From positions 1 to 64,000 of the IMG/VR virus record IMGVR_UViG_3300025104_000001: a stretch of DNA of 64,000 nucleotides. One strand, given 5' to 3'. Source of the DNA: a virus. A program made the position numbers and the translations under genes. This document shows positions 25,361 to 33,120 of the stretch, piece by piece (position 1 is the stretch's first letter; the number at the start of each line of letters is the position of its first letter). The notes beneath the pieces were generated by a model. It did not search any database. It was given only the letters and a program-made list of their open reading frames with translations, and had not been told where the DNA came from.

Positions 25361-26055
25361 TCACTCACGAATAGCGGCCTCCTGCTGCTCCAGCCTCTTG
25401 AACTCGATCACCCATACCCAAGGGTTGGCGACCCAGCTTTCGGGGCCGTTGATCATCTCCCAGGCTTCTCGGAAGGCGTGCCAAGGTGCGTTGTGTCGCG
25501 TGTATCGCTCGGGCGCAAACCACCCAAACTCATCAAAAAACACGGCTTCACCGTCGCCGAAGGCGTGCCATTTGCCGTCCACTCGCCGCACACCCTCCGC
25601 TACAGCGTCCGCCTCGCTGATGTCCTGCAACCGCTCCACACGCACGCCGGTCACTTCGAGGGTGATGCGCGACAGTCTGCGAGGCATGTGGATGCTTGGC
25701 GACCAGCGCCCACCACTCGGATCGTCTGCATCGGCCCGATACACCGTCTTGGCGGGTCGGCAAGGAATGCTGACGCTCGCCTCCCAGCAGTAGTCGGCTG
25801 GCTCGTGGATGAACGCCTCCCTCACCCACAGCCTGTCTCCGGGCCGCCCGTAGGGGGCAGCGGTCTCCAGGACTTCAGGTAAGGGCTTCCGCTTGATAGG
25901 TCGATGAACCGCTGGGCCCACAACCCGTCTCCATCATCGAACCAACCGATGCAGTCTGCTGAATAGCGCTTCACAACCCGCCTCGTTTGGGTCTTGGCGC
26001 CCGCCAGAATCACCCGGACCATCGGCGCGCTGAAGAGGATGGGACGCTCTTTCAT
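25361..26055 (-). pseudogene. Lambdoid 'morphogenetic protein'-type gene, frameshifted, in GC-rich island 1
   Basis: The N-terminus [13 protein letters not shown] and [12 protein letters not shown] belong to a widespread temperate-phage family of unknown function. The C-terminal part ([15 protein letters not shown], then FREAWEMINGPESW) continues in another frame. A one-base loss in the C5 run near 25,850 would explain the switch: adding one C joins the frames into a normal protein. Base composition is far richer in GC than the flanking phage DNA. Start ATG 26055 has AAGGAG and overlaps the previous gene. Probably a recently imported, decaying gene. Confidence 0.75.
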
Positions 26056-26297
26056 GCTTGCTCCTTCATCGCCAGGATGGCGGCGGAAATGTTGGTACCC
26101 GGACAACTGTCCGTGTACTGCCCCTCGAACTCGAACGCACACTCCTCAAGCGTGACGTTGCGGACGAGGGCAGCGAACTTCAAGAGTTCCTCCGGAGAAA
26201 TAACAAAATTGCCCTCGTCCCAGTCAGTTGGTGGGCTTGTGAATCCGTCATACCCGCCAGCTTTTCGCGCCATCTCGATGACATCGGTTATCGTCAT
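26052..26297 (-). CDS. Small prophage-type accessory protein (island 1)
   Basis: 81 residues: [11 protein letters not shown] start, then [21 protein letters not shown] and a [16 protein letters not shown] tail. The layout matches short accessory proteins common in temperate phages of GC-rich proteobacteria (FAALVR...AI.ALK). Function unknown. GC-rich, with a good ribosome-binding site (GAGGAG), overlapping by 4 bases with the frameshifted gene downstream. Part of the imported island. Confidence 0.7.
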   Translation of the reverse strand: MTITDVIEMARKAGGYDGFTSPPTDWDEGNFVISPEELLKFAALVRNVTLEECAFEFEGQYTDSCPGTNISAAILAMKEQA

Positions 26298-26366
26298 GTC
26301 TTCTGCTCCTCAAGCACACAAAGTACGGCGCTCAGCGTGGAAACCACTTCACATCAAAGCGCAGCT

Positions 26367-26450
26367 CTAAAGCCCCACCACAGCCTCCACCACAGCCTCA
26401 ACGTCTACCTTGTTCATCATCAGATCTCCAGTGCGTTCGTCTTGAATCAT
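26367..26450 (-). CDS. Chimeric mini-ORF at island 1 junction
   Basis: A 27-codon frame whose first codons (MIQDER) match the start of the gene at 48836 (MFQDEA) together with its promoter and leader. After codon 6 the sequence becomes GC-rich island DNA encoding VDVEAVVEAVVGL. It therefore looks like the 5' stub of a native gene replaced by the import. It may be translated, but a function is doubtful. Confidence 0.4.
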   Translation of the reverse strand: MIQDERTGDLMMNKVDVEAVVEAVVGL

Positions 26451-26480
26451 GATCTAGGTTCTCCGTTCAACAATGAACGC

Positions 26481-26510
26481 ATTATAAGGCAAGAATCATA
26501 CCATGTCTAG
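26481..26510 (-). promoter_or_regulatory. Early promoter CTAGACA-N17-TATAAT
   Basis: -35-like element 26504-26510 and -10 26481-26486. The promoter and the following 40 bases are nearly the same as those at 48776-48837, in opposite orientation. It would transcribe the imported island. Confidence 0.7.
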
Positions 26511-26554
26511 TATGTTTTTGAGAATTTTTACTCGAATATCAAAGTTTGACATGT

Positions 26555-27481
26555 CTACTCCTCACAAGACCCATTCTTCAACCCAGTGGTTGACTCTTGT
26601 TCTCCATTATAAACGTGACCCGGGATTAGCTGACGATGTTGAATCCAACCACGGAAGTTACCTGACCACAGTTGCATGTCTGCGGTCATATGAGTGACTC
26701 CCAACTCCTTCCAATGCTCTGGTTCATATGGGGAACAAGTCTTATCCATAGGCTTAGCTTGATGTTCAAAAGGAGAAGCATGAACAGGTTTTGTCTCCAC
26801 TAGACGACGATAGATGTCTTGTGCTTTTTCAAGACTTTTGTCTAGCTTACGATACGAAACCTGAGCGCAACACGATGAGGAGATAGCCAACGCTTCTTCT
26901 AGGCTATGATCTTGTGAATCAGTCCAATGACCTTGCATGTAATACGGGACATGCCAATCATTGTATCCGAGTTCAAATGGGTCTGAATTAGCTACAGCTT
27001 CTAGCATGGCTTCTGCAAGAGCCTTGATTTCAGGTTGTGCGTCTTTGTGAGCACGGAGATAGAAGAAGTTACCAATTTCGGTTGTCGTCATCACAACCTT
27101 GATGATTTGGAACGGTTCTAGGATACGATTGATGATTTGCTTATGTGCGCCTTCTTCATTCATTAAAGCGGCAATTCTGCAGGCCTCACCCCTTGCTTCA
27201 TCCCAAAGGGACTTTACTCGAGCAAGATTGGGTTCTTGAAGTTCCTCATTGGCTTGCATGCCTGGTTGGTTCTTGCCCCAATGAACCGGCTTTGCTGGAT
27301 TTGTTTGCACCAGCTCAATCATAGACTTGACGGGAATGGCTCGGCTTGATGCTGCGTTTCGTGAGAACATTCGGTGGGTAAGGAGCTCCGCGTGAATGAA
27401 ACGGGGATACTCCAACTCAAAGGTTGTAAGCCGAACACCTGCGGGTGAAATTGAATCTGCGATGATGTTTGCTTTAATCAT
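26555..27481 (-). CDS. thyX: Flavin-dependent thymidylate synthase ThyX
   Basis: 308 residues. Makes dTMP from dUMP using FAD, NADPH and methylene-THF. The ThyX signature RHRxxSxNxxSxR is seen as HRMFSRNAASSR at about 36-47; DMQLWSGNFRGWIQHR near the C-terminus matches the second conserved region. ATG 27481 is chosen for its AAGGAG box; a start 18 bases upstream lacks one. T4 itself uses ThyA-type td, so this is a non-orthologous replacement. A strong hairpin lies 28 bases upstream of the start codon. Works with NrdA and dCMP deaminase in dNTP supply. Confidence 0.93.
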   Translation of the reverse strand: MIKANIIADSISPAGVRLTTFELEYPRFIHAELLTHRMFSRNAASSRAIPVKSMIELVQTNPAKPVHWGKNQPGMQANEELQEPNLARVKSLWDEARGEACRIAALMNEEGAHKQIINRILEPFQIIKVVMTTTEIGNFFYLRAHKDAQPEIKALAEAMLEAVANSDPFELGYNDWHVPYYMQGHWTDSQDHSLEEALAISSSCCAQVSYRKLDKSLEKAQDIYRRLVETKPVHASPFEHQAKPMDKTCSPYEPEHWKELGVTHMTADMQLWSGNFRGWIQHRQLIPGHVYNGEQESTTGLKNGSCEE

Positions 27482-27508
27482 AAAACTCCTTGGTAACAAA
27501 ATGAACTA

Positions 27509-27531
27509 CCACGAAACTAAAGATTTCGTGG
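27509..27531 (-). promoter_or_regulatory. Hairpin in the thyX leader
   Basis: Perfect 8-bp stem CCACGAAA/TTTCGTGG with a 7-base loop, 28 bases upstream of the thyX start codon, in a leader of roughly 170 bases after a possible -10 (TATAAT, 27658-27663). The leader also holds a 22-codon open frame. It could control thyX translation. Confidence 0.4.
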
Positions 27532-27716
27532 TTTCGGACTTCGTAGACTCTGTTTTACCAACAGACGCCTCCATCCGTTTTTGTTTAGAGTCCGACTTGG
27601 TTCCCAAACCAGACTTAATATACGACTAAAGATCGTGTATTTTTCTCGCTAACTCTTATTATAAAAGGCTGTCAGACATCATATCAGACAACCTTCCTAA
27701 AATCAAGATTTTATTC

Positions 27717-29156
27717 TTATACCGTCAGCCCATCAATGTCATAACGAGGAGAGCTGATTGTCTTCAGCATCACGCTTTCTGGCGTGATTTCCTCTGCCTT
27801 AAGAACGCTTTGCATGATTGCAGGGCTGAACCCAGTAATCATAGTTGTTCCGTTCTCATCAGACTTAACTTGGATGTTTTGACTACGAGCGTTCACGTTC
27901 CAGAAGATGATGTTAGGACGAACATAACCCGCCCTTTCAAACTTCTCATTGATAGCTTGGTAGTTTGTTACCATCTTCTTCCTACCAGAGCAATCTTCCG
28001 AACTCGTAGCGGCGTTGAATTCCATATCTGAGATGATGATGATGTACTCAGGCATGTCGCTTTGAGGTACATTGTTCTCTACAGCAGAGTTCAACAGCAA
28101 ATCAAATGCTGCTTGAATATCAGTAGAACCTCCCCAAGGCAATTTACGAACATAATCCACTTTTTCCTTGATGGTCTTCTGATCGATGTTTGCCCACTTC
28201 GGAGCAGTCTCAAACGTCATCGCCAAGTTCTTGAAGTGACCTTCTTGACGTTCAGCCAAGTAGATACCCAAGGAGATTGCAACGTCCATGCATGACACTT
28301 TACCAAAACCACCTGCAGGACAGTTCATAGAACCAGAAACGTCAATCATAGGAAGCATCTTGGATGCACCATCCAGATAGTCTGGCAGTTCCTTCCATTG
28401 TGCGTCTGCAACTTCAGCATCGCCGAATTGTGCAGTTCGAATAACATCATAAGGGTACAACGCCGAGGCTTTGGCTTTCACCTTGCCGTTTGCAAGAGCT
28501 TCCTTGTATGCAGAGAACCTCTCTTTAGCGTTACGGGCAAAAGCGTTTGTATAGCGAGCCATTGCAACAGAAGGCACTTGGGAGAAATTGATTTCATCCC
28601 ATTGTTTAGCGCACATCTTAGTCTCAACAGTGTTGGAAGTTTCAACCAACAGCTTACGATATGCTTTAGGGCTCAACTTCATCAAACCACGGATGATGGC
28701 AGCTTCTTTACCTTTGCGAGGCAACCACTTTGCAATCAACCCTGCATTGACAGATTTGGTTTCCATAGCAACCTTAAGTTGTTCAGCCAAGTGGAAACGG
28801 ATTTGGGTTGGGATTGCATCATGACACAACAGAGGAACCAAATCGTCAAAACGACCTAGCTCGGGGATCTTACCGCTCAACATGATTGAAGCGACTGCGC
28901 GCTTATCGTTCTTAGCCAACCAATCCATGATTGTACGGAATACCAAACGTTCGCCTGGGCCGCCACGAGCGTCACGCGCCCATAGCAAGATACGTAGCGC
29001 AGTGACAGGGTCCTCGGCATATGCCAGAATGAACTTCTCTAGTGCGTCGTTAGGATTGTTTCGTGCAGAACCGATAACAGCGAACAAGTCAACGTTACGG
29101 TTTAGGGAAGTTGCCAGAGTCTTTGCTCCATTGGCAGTGAAAGCCACGTTTGACAT
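27717..29156 (-). CDS. DUF2828 / TROVE-vWA-like protein
   Basis: 479 residues. The N-terminal two thirds are helical repeats (ILLWARDARGGPGER, LPRKGKEAAIIRGLMKL) like Ro60/TROVE modules. The C-terminal third is a von Willebrand A domain with the metal-binding MIDAS motif MIDVSGSM near residue 270, then GGSTD and IIIISDMEF. The family (DUF2828) occurs in phages and eukaryotes. Ro-type proteins bind small structured RNAs, so an RNA-related role is possible. No experimental function is known to me. It stands alone with its own GGAG site and flanking gaps. Confidence 0.85.
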   Translation of the reverse strand: MSNVAFTANGAKTLATSLNRNVDLFAVIGSARNNPNDALEKFILAYAEDPVTALRILLWARDARGGPGERLVFRTIMDWLAKNDKRAVASIMLSGKIPELGRFDDLVPLLCHDAIPTQIRFHLAEQLKVAMETKSVNAGLIAKWLPRKGKEAAIIRGLMKLSPKAYRKLLVETSNTVETKMCAKQWDEINFSQVPSVAMARYTNAFARNAKERFSAYKEALANGKVKAKASALYPYDVIRTAQFGDAEVADAQWKELPDYLDGASKMLPMIDVSGSMNCPAGGFGKVSCMDVAISLGIYLAERQEGHFKNLAMTFETAPKWANIDQKTIKEKVDYVRKLPWGGSTDIQAAFDLLLNSAVENNVPQSDMPEYIIIISDMEFNAATSSEDCSGRKKMVTNYQAINEKFERAGYVRPNIIFWNVNARSQNIQVKSDENGTTMITGFSPAIMQSVLKAEEITPESVMLKTISSPRYDIDGLTV

Positions 29157-29387
29157 AATAATCTCCGCAGGTTGTTTATGATTTCAAGAGATGAATTGCT
29201 GAAAGCAACCTTTTATACAGGAACGCTGTGCACTAAGCACTCATGAGGGCTCACGCTCTAACCCAAAAGCATACAAAGGCATGCTAGATCTAAGTTTTAA
29301 TATGTCGGGTTCTTGATCTGCTTGCTGAAACGTTCCTTATTGCGTGAAAAATACACGATCTTTAACCGGGTATTAGTTCATTATATA

Positions 29388-29648
29388 TCAATCTTGTGCC
29401 TTATAAAAAGAATTTTTTTGTTGATTAACACCTGCTTCAAAAGCAGCTTCCAGCCACTTTACCATCATTCTAGTGGCAGCTTGAAAGTCCTTTGCTCCGT
29501 CAAACATGTAGATCAGAATGTCATCATAGAAACGCTCTGACCTAAATCCGAATCCTTCAATTTCGTGAAACCACCTGAAGAAATCAGTCCCAGAGGCTTC
29601 GGTAATATTTTCCGAACAGGGTCGTTCCACGTCGAATGCGTTCTTCAT
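29388..29648 (-). CDS. Hypothetical protein
   Basis: 86 residues from ATG 29648 (MKNAFDVERPCSEN), ending in a helical KWLEAAFEAG segment. The start overlaps the end of the upstream gene by 65 bases; an AAGGA lies 10 bases before it. A longer frame exists but would overlap the neighbour by over 230 bases and is not convincing. No recognised domain. It is the last gene before a 230-base gap in which I see no gene. Confidence 0.5.
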   Translation of the reverse strand: MKNAFDVERPCSENITEASGTDFFRWFHEIEGFGFRSERFYDDILIYMFDGAKDFQAATRMMVKWLEAAFEAGVNQQKNSFYKAQD

Positions 29649-30273
29649 GCTTACGAATTCCTTCATAGTCGCACTTGTATGTATGGTTAGGGCCGCGTTC
29701 CATTTTGAACAGCTTGGGCTTGCCGTTCTCGTTCCATTCACAGGGCTCCCACTTAATGTCAAACTCACCAGAGCGATAATGTTCTTCCCAGTCGTTGTCT
29801 GGGTGAAGTTGCTCAAACGCCCAAATCATTTCATCAAGAACCCAATCCCAGCGCTTATGGTGATTGGCGTCAATGTCATATTCATTCTCTTTGGCAGGCG
29901 CTGAAGTTGAACGGAGTTCTTCCGGAACATCCTCATCATCAACGTGAGGTGAACCATGTTTGGTAGCCTTCAGTTGTTTCAGCATAGGTAGAATGATGAG
30001 GGCTAGATTGGCATCCATATTCCATGTGTCATACTTGTCAATACGAACCTTGACCTTACGTTTTCTCTTGGAGTTAATCCACTGGCAGAGTTTCATAAGC
30101 CAAGAATCGTTTCCGTCCTTATCTTCTGCAAGCCAAGTGCCAAAATCATGCACCCAGTCTGGATGACGCATGATTCCATATTCATCAGGAACCTTCTTAA
30201 CCCAAAAGCAAAGCTTCTCAGCAATTTGATAAGGTCCAACCCAATTTACATAAGGGCCAATTTCTACTTTCAT
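29584..30273 (-). CDS. Conserved phage protein of unknown function
   Basis: 229 residues, very rich in Trp, Tyr and charged residues (VEIGPYVNWVGPYQIAEKL, HHKRWDWVLDEMIWAFEQ). I recognise the pattern as a conserved unknown of many myoviruses but no catalytic motif is evident. The start ATGA overlaps the stop of the small membrane protein upstream, so three genes from 30553 form a tightly coupled operon. Confidence 0.75.
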   Translation of the reverse strand: MKVEIGPYVNWVGPYQIAEKLCFWVKKVPDEYGIMRHPDWVHDFGTWLAEDKDGNDSWLMKLCQWINSKRKRKVKVRIDKYDTWNMDANLALIILPMLKQLKATKHGSPHVDDEDVPEELRSTSAPAKENEYDIDANHHKRWDWVLDEMIWAFEQLHPDNDWEEHYRSGEFDIKWEPCEWNENGKPKLFKMERGPNHTYKCDYEGIRKHEERIRRGTTLFGKYYRSLWD

Positions 30274-30416
30274 TTTGATGCCACCATATAAAGTCCGATG
30301 TTAGCGAAAGCATAACCCGCATATGCGAGCAACATGCCGGTATTGCCTTTCATGCCTTGCTCTAGAGCAACGTAGGCATAAATGATGCCCGTTAGAATAA
30401 TAAGCCATCCACTCAT
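30270..30416 (-). CDS. Small membrane protein
   Basis: 48 residues: MSGWLIILTGIIYAYVA, a short polar turn, then MLLAYAGYAFANIGLYMV, i.e. two predicted membrane helices. It is linked by ATGA overlaps to both neighbours, which is strong evidence that it is translated. Small two-helix proteins like this are frequent in phage early regions. Function unknown. Confidence 0.7.
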   Translation of the reverse strand: MSGWLIILTGIIYAYVALEQGMKGNTGMLLAYAGYAFANIGLYMVASK

Positions 30417-30553
30417 CGCTGTTTCCTTTCACAATTGCATTCGCTACGACCTTGGTTGCAATCGCCACTACAACCGTCAGTTTTTTCAGATATATGGTAC
30501 ATAGTGACAATAAACAAAACGAAACATATAACGCTAGCAACAATTTCAAACAT
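30413..30553 (-). CDS. Small membrane protein with cysteine-rich tail
   Basis: 46 residues: one hydrophobic segment (IVASVICFVLFIVTMY) then a polar tail with four cysteines (DGCSGDCNQGRSECNC). Stop overlaps the next start as ATGA. The tail could bind metal or form disulfides if exported. Too short for family assignment; translation is supported by the coupling. Confidence 0.6.
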   Translation of the reverse strand: MFEIVASVICFVLFIVTMYHISEKTDGCSGDCNQGRSECNCERKQR

Positions 30554-30564
30554 GATATTCTTAC

Positions 30565-30780
30565 TTAGAATAGTGCCTTAGCGGCACCAAGCATATAAAT
30601 CGCAAGCAAACCCGTATTGACAACAATCAAGGAATTTTCTTTGATCCTGACTGCAAAAATCAACCACAGGACGCTACCCGCATTGAAAGCCCAAACATTC
30701 AAAGGATAGGTGTTCAAGGATGTCAAAAGAGCACCCGCAATCGTCAAGACTGTAGCGCTCCACTTCAAAAACGAATTCAA
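30565..30780 (-). CDS. Small integral membrane protein
   Basis: 71 residues with three predicted membrane helices and a conserved-looking PLNVWAFNAGSVLWL segment. It resembles small PnuC/SWEET-like half-transporter proteins found in phages, but this is only a pattern match. The start overlaps the stop of the upstream gene by 4 bases. Confidence 0.65.
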   Translation of the reverse strand: MNSFLKWSATVLTIAGALLTSLNTYPLNVWAFNAGSVLWLIFAVRIKENSLIVVNTGLLAIYMLGAAKALF

Positions 30781-30977
30781 GTGATTTCCTTACAATCAGA
30801 AACTTTGAGAACACCTTCAGTCACAATGACTCCGCCTTCAAGTCGTTGATACAACTCGGCAGTCTCTTTGATGTAGAAATGCATGATCTTACCCTTTTCG
30901 GTAATCAGAGTGAAGGGCATAGGATCTTTCTGAACTTGTTCCATGAATAGATTTTCGTTGTTGTTCATCGTCTTCAT
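30777..30977 (-). CDS. Hypothetical early protein (SH3-like/WYL-like fragment)
   Basis: 66 residues from ATG 30977, ending TEGVLKVSDCKEIT. The segment PFTLITEKGKIMHFYIKETAELYQ is compact alpha/beta. A GGAGG ribosome-binding site lies between the promoter -10 (30984-30989) and the start codon. It begins the membrane-protein operon. No function recognised. Confidence 0.6.
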   Translation of the reverse strand: MKTMNNNENLFMEQVQKDPMPFTLITEKGKIMHFYIKETAELYQRLEGGVIVTEGVLKVSDCKEIT

Positions 30978-30983
30978 GCCTCC

Positions 30984-31012
30984 ATTATAACATGGTTTCA
31001 GACGATGTCTAG
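30984..31012 (-). promoter_or_regulatory. Early promoter CTAGACA-N16-TATAAT
   Basis: -35-like 31006-31012 and -10 30984-30989, seven bases from the start of the first gene of the membrane-protein operon. Typical TATAATG-GAGG-ATG compact layout. Confidence 0.75.
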
Positions 31013-31018
31013 GACTTT

Positions 31019-31661
31019 TTATCCGAGAGCATTGCCATAGATGAGGTGAAGACCGCGGAGCACTTTGTCCAAGTTGTTCCAGCCTCGGAAAACCGACCAC
31101 AACTCAATGTGGTCAACCGCTACGTGGGTGGCCCCACGATCGTAAATCAAAGACTCCGGGCTCCCAACATCCGCTGGTAACTTCGTTCGTACCCAAGGGC
31201 CATAGTCATCTGAGCGACGCTTATACTGGGCAACGAGCCGCCCTTTTCGGGCGGCGTGAGCGGCATCTTGAATAGCCTGCAGCGCCGTATGGATTTCGGC
31301 GGGAGCAGGAGTGATGTGAGGCATGTCATATGATGTCCGGATGCGTTGCACGGTGTCAAAATTGGACCAGCCAGACCTAGCCTGCCACCCCAAGTACATA
31401 ATAGCACAGCGCTTCAATGTTTCGTTTTCGCGTGCAAGTGCATCCCGCTCTTCAAGCAGCTCGCGGATCGTGTCGGGGTTGCAAGCGGCGATCAGATGGG
31501 CGTCTGCCTTAACGTCTTGGGCGGTTCGGCAATGGCGGACTTCGGCCAGAAACCCGTTCGCTCTTTACAAACGTCCCGCTATTGGTAGGGCAAACCCGCC
31601 ACGGGCCCGGCGTCGGCCCCTTCGCTAGTGCCTTGCGGATTTCCTCGTAACGGTCAGCCAT
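31019..31661 (-). pseudogene. Ead/Ea22-like prophage protein, frameshifted, in GC-rich island 2
   Basis: Start MADRYEEIRKALAKGPTPGPW and the later DAHLIAACNPDTIRELLEERDAL are the two hallmark parts of the Ead/Ea22 family of temperate phages. They lie in different frames: the first ends in KSERV and the second resumes as FLAEVRHCRTAQDV. One surplus base in a GGG near 31,555 explains the shift. The remaining C-terminus (TPAPAEIHTALQAIQDAAH and on) is open. GC-rich relative to neighbours, start overlapping the gene upstream. Decaying import of unknown function. Confidence 0.75.
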
Positions 31662-31893
31662 TGCGGTTCTCCTTGAACAGTACAGCTTTGGCCTCCTTCA
31701 GCACTTGCATCGGCGTCTCGGGGTCAAACCCCAGGCGGCGATACGTGTCCGCTGATGGAAACCACGAAACCATCGCAGCCAAGGCCTTTCGCAGCCGCTC
31801 ATTCTCGGCTTCCAGCGCGTCACGCTCTGCCATCAGAATCTTGGCATCAACGTCCTTCATGCACATCTCGATAAAATCACCGGTGTTCATCAT
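31654..31893 (-). CDS. Small prophage-type protein (island 2)
   Basis: 79 residues: short leader, a coiled-coil stretch (ILMAERDALEAENERLRKALAAM) and YRRLGFDPETPMQVLKEA. Found in style with accessory genes of GC-rich temperate phages. Expressed from the early promoter at 31921-31949 with AAGGAAAC before ATGATG. Stop overlaps the Ea22-like start. Function unknown. Confidence 0.65.
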   Translation of the reverse strand: MMNTGDFIEMCMKDVDAKILMAERDALEAENERLRKALAAMVSWFPSADTYRRLGFDPETPMQVLKEAKAVLFKENRNG

Positions 31894-31920
31894 GTTTCCT
31901 TTCGTTTACCGTATGACTAC

Positions 31921-31949
31921 ATTGTACAGCAAACAAAAGGGCCGTCTAG
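31921..31949 (-). promoter_or_regulatory. Early promoter CTAGACG-N16-TACAAT
   Basis: -35-like 31943-31949 and -10 31921-31926. A native phage promoter that drives the imported island 2, repeating the arrangement of island 1. Confidence 0.65.
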
Positions 31950-31967
31950 CCTCTTTGTCAAAAAATT

Positions 31968-32441
31968 TCACGACCATTGAACCCCGCCGCTAACGACAAA
32001 GTTCTCAACTTTCAGCTTCACAAAGGTCATACCCTCGTCATCATGAGCCTGACGCTCGATCTCGGCGTTCACTTCAGCTTCGGTTTCATATACCTCGGGA
32101 AAAATATCTAGTCTGATGTAGCCATCTTGGATAAATCCAATCACCCAACCCTTCTTTTGCCCTCGTGCTTGAGCCTTAGCAGTCTCAATAAGCTTAGAAG
32201 CTTCGATTGCTTTTTTTGCCAAATCTTCATGCTTCACATAATCAGACTTGACCCAATTGGTTTTATACTCACGCTTGAGTTGCAGGTTGTAACGGCGAGT
32301 ACCATTCCGAACGCTACCAGACAGGATAGCGAAGGAACCGTCCTTCTTATTGCTCAGCAGTTGACTTGTTTCAGTGTTGAAAAAGTAACCATCAGAGATT
32401 TGACGGAAACCTTCCAAAGAGTTAACAGGGATAAGAGCCAT
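31968..32441 (-). CDS. Hypothetical protein
   Basis: 157 residues. N-terminus MALIPVNSLEGFRQISDGYFF, a basic middle (TRRYNLQLKREYKTNW, a KKAIEASKLIETAKAQARGQKKG helix) and an acidic tail. No recognised domain. Composition matches the phage background, unlike the island just downstream. An early-type promoter lies 50 bases upstream. Confidence 0.65.
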   Translation of the reverse strand: MALIPVNSLEGFRQISDGYFFNTETSQLLSNKKDGSFAILSGSVRNGTRRYNLQLKREYKTNWVKSDYVKHEDLAKKAIEASKLIETAKAQARGQKKGWVIGFIQDGYIRLDIFPEVYETEAEVNAEIERQAHDDEGMTFVKLKVENFVVSGGVQWS

Positions 32442-32490
32442 TTCACATTCCTTTCAGAGTTCAGAGCAATAACAACCAACGAAAATTTAT

Positions 32491-32518
32491 TTTATAGGAA
32501 GGTCCTTGGGAAGTCTAG
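32491..32518 (-). promoter_or_regulatory. Early-type promoter CTAGACT-N15-TATAAA
   Basis: -35-like 32512-32518 and -10 32491-32496, about 50 bases upstream of the gene starting at 32441; spacing is slightly short. Confidence 0.45.
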
Positions 32519-32534
32519 AGGTTGTTGCTGGTTT

Positions 32535-32597
32535 CTTGTATAACTTGTATAACTTGAATAACTTGAATAACTTGTATAACTTGAATAACTTGTACTA
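32535..32597. repeat. Tandem repeat, seven 9-bp units
   Basis: Seven consecutive units CTTG(T/A)ATAA with unit 7 degenerate (CTTGTACTA). Two unit variants alternate: T T A A T A. It lies just upstream of an early promoter and next to a decayed endonuclease. No gene covers it. It may be replication slippage or a protein-binding array. Confidence 0.85.
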
Positions 32598-32737
32598 TTC
32601 ACACATTGATTACTAGTTCTTTTTCAAGTTTCATCTCATGGGGAAAACTGCTCCAAGTGCAGGAGCACTATATAATTTAACATTCACCGATTTACCGTAC
32701 TCTACCCAATCCACTGATAGATGGGTAATTCCTTCTT

Positions 32738-33096
32738 TTACCATGTTGAACCTAAAGTATAACCTTTATATTTTATCCACCTAGATGGGGTAACCCCATC
32801 TAGTCCTCGTTCTTTTGCTAATTTACTCTGTCGTATTTTAAATTCTTCTGTGTAGGGATGCCCTTTTATTGATTTACCCTTATTTGGGTTAATTGGAATA
32901 TCAATACCTAATTCTCTTGCTTTAATGTATTGATTACTTTTTTAGCACCGGGTGGGTGCTTGTTTACACTGTTATGGAAAGATTCCTTTTCAAAATTTGA
33001 AATTCTTCTATTCGGATTTTGTTTACAATATCTCTCATGATTTATTTTTGAATTATTATTCTTACATTCTTTGTTGCAAAAATTACATATTAGCAT
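32738..33096 (-). pseudogene. HNH-type homing endonuclease remnant
   Basis: Starts MLICNFCNKECKNNN, a short zinc-knuckle (C..C..H..C) found at the N-terminus of phage HNH homing endonucleases, followed by SNFEKESFHNS. The frame then breaks at an A6 run near 32,940; the next frame continues SNQYIKARELGIDIP and GHPYTEEFKIRQSKLAKERG, typical of the same family, and ends KYKGYTLGSTW-stop. The HNH catalytic core is not found. It abuts a truncated tRNA, a common insertion site. Non-functional in the sequence as given. Confidence 0.7.
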
Positions 33097-33120
33097 TTTA
33101 TTATTCTTATAATTACATTT

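Noticed and set aside
30301-30549. 82-residue minus-strand protein with basic tail
   Set aside because: It runs in a different frame across two small genes whose ATGA overlaps and membrane patterns are convincing; its own C-terminus is random-looking.
31346-31588. Plus-strand ORFs over the Ea22-like region
   Set aside because: They are shadows in high-GC DNA; the minus-strand frame pair matches a known family.
32535-32597. CRISPR array
   Set aside because: Units are 9 bp with no spacers, and no cas genes are present.
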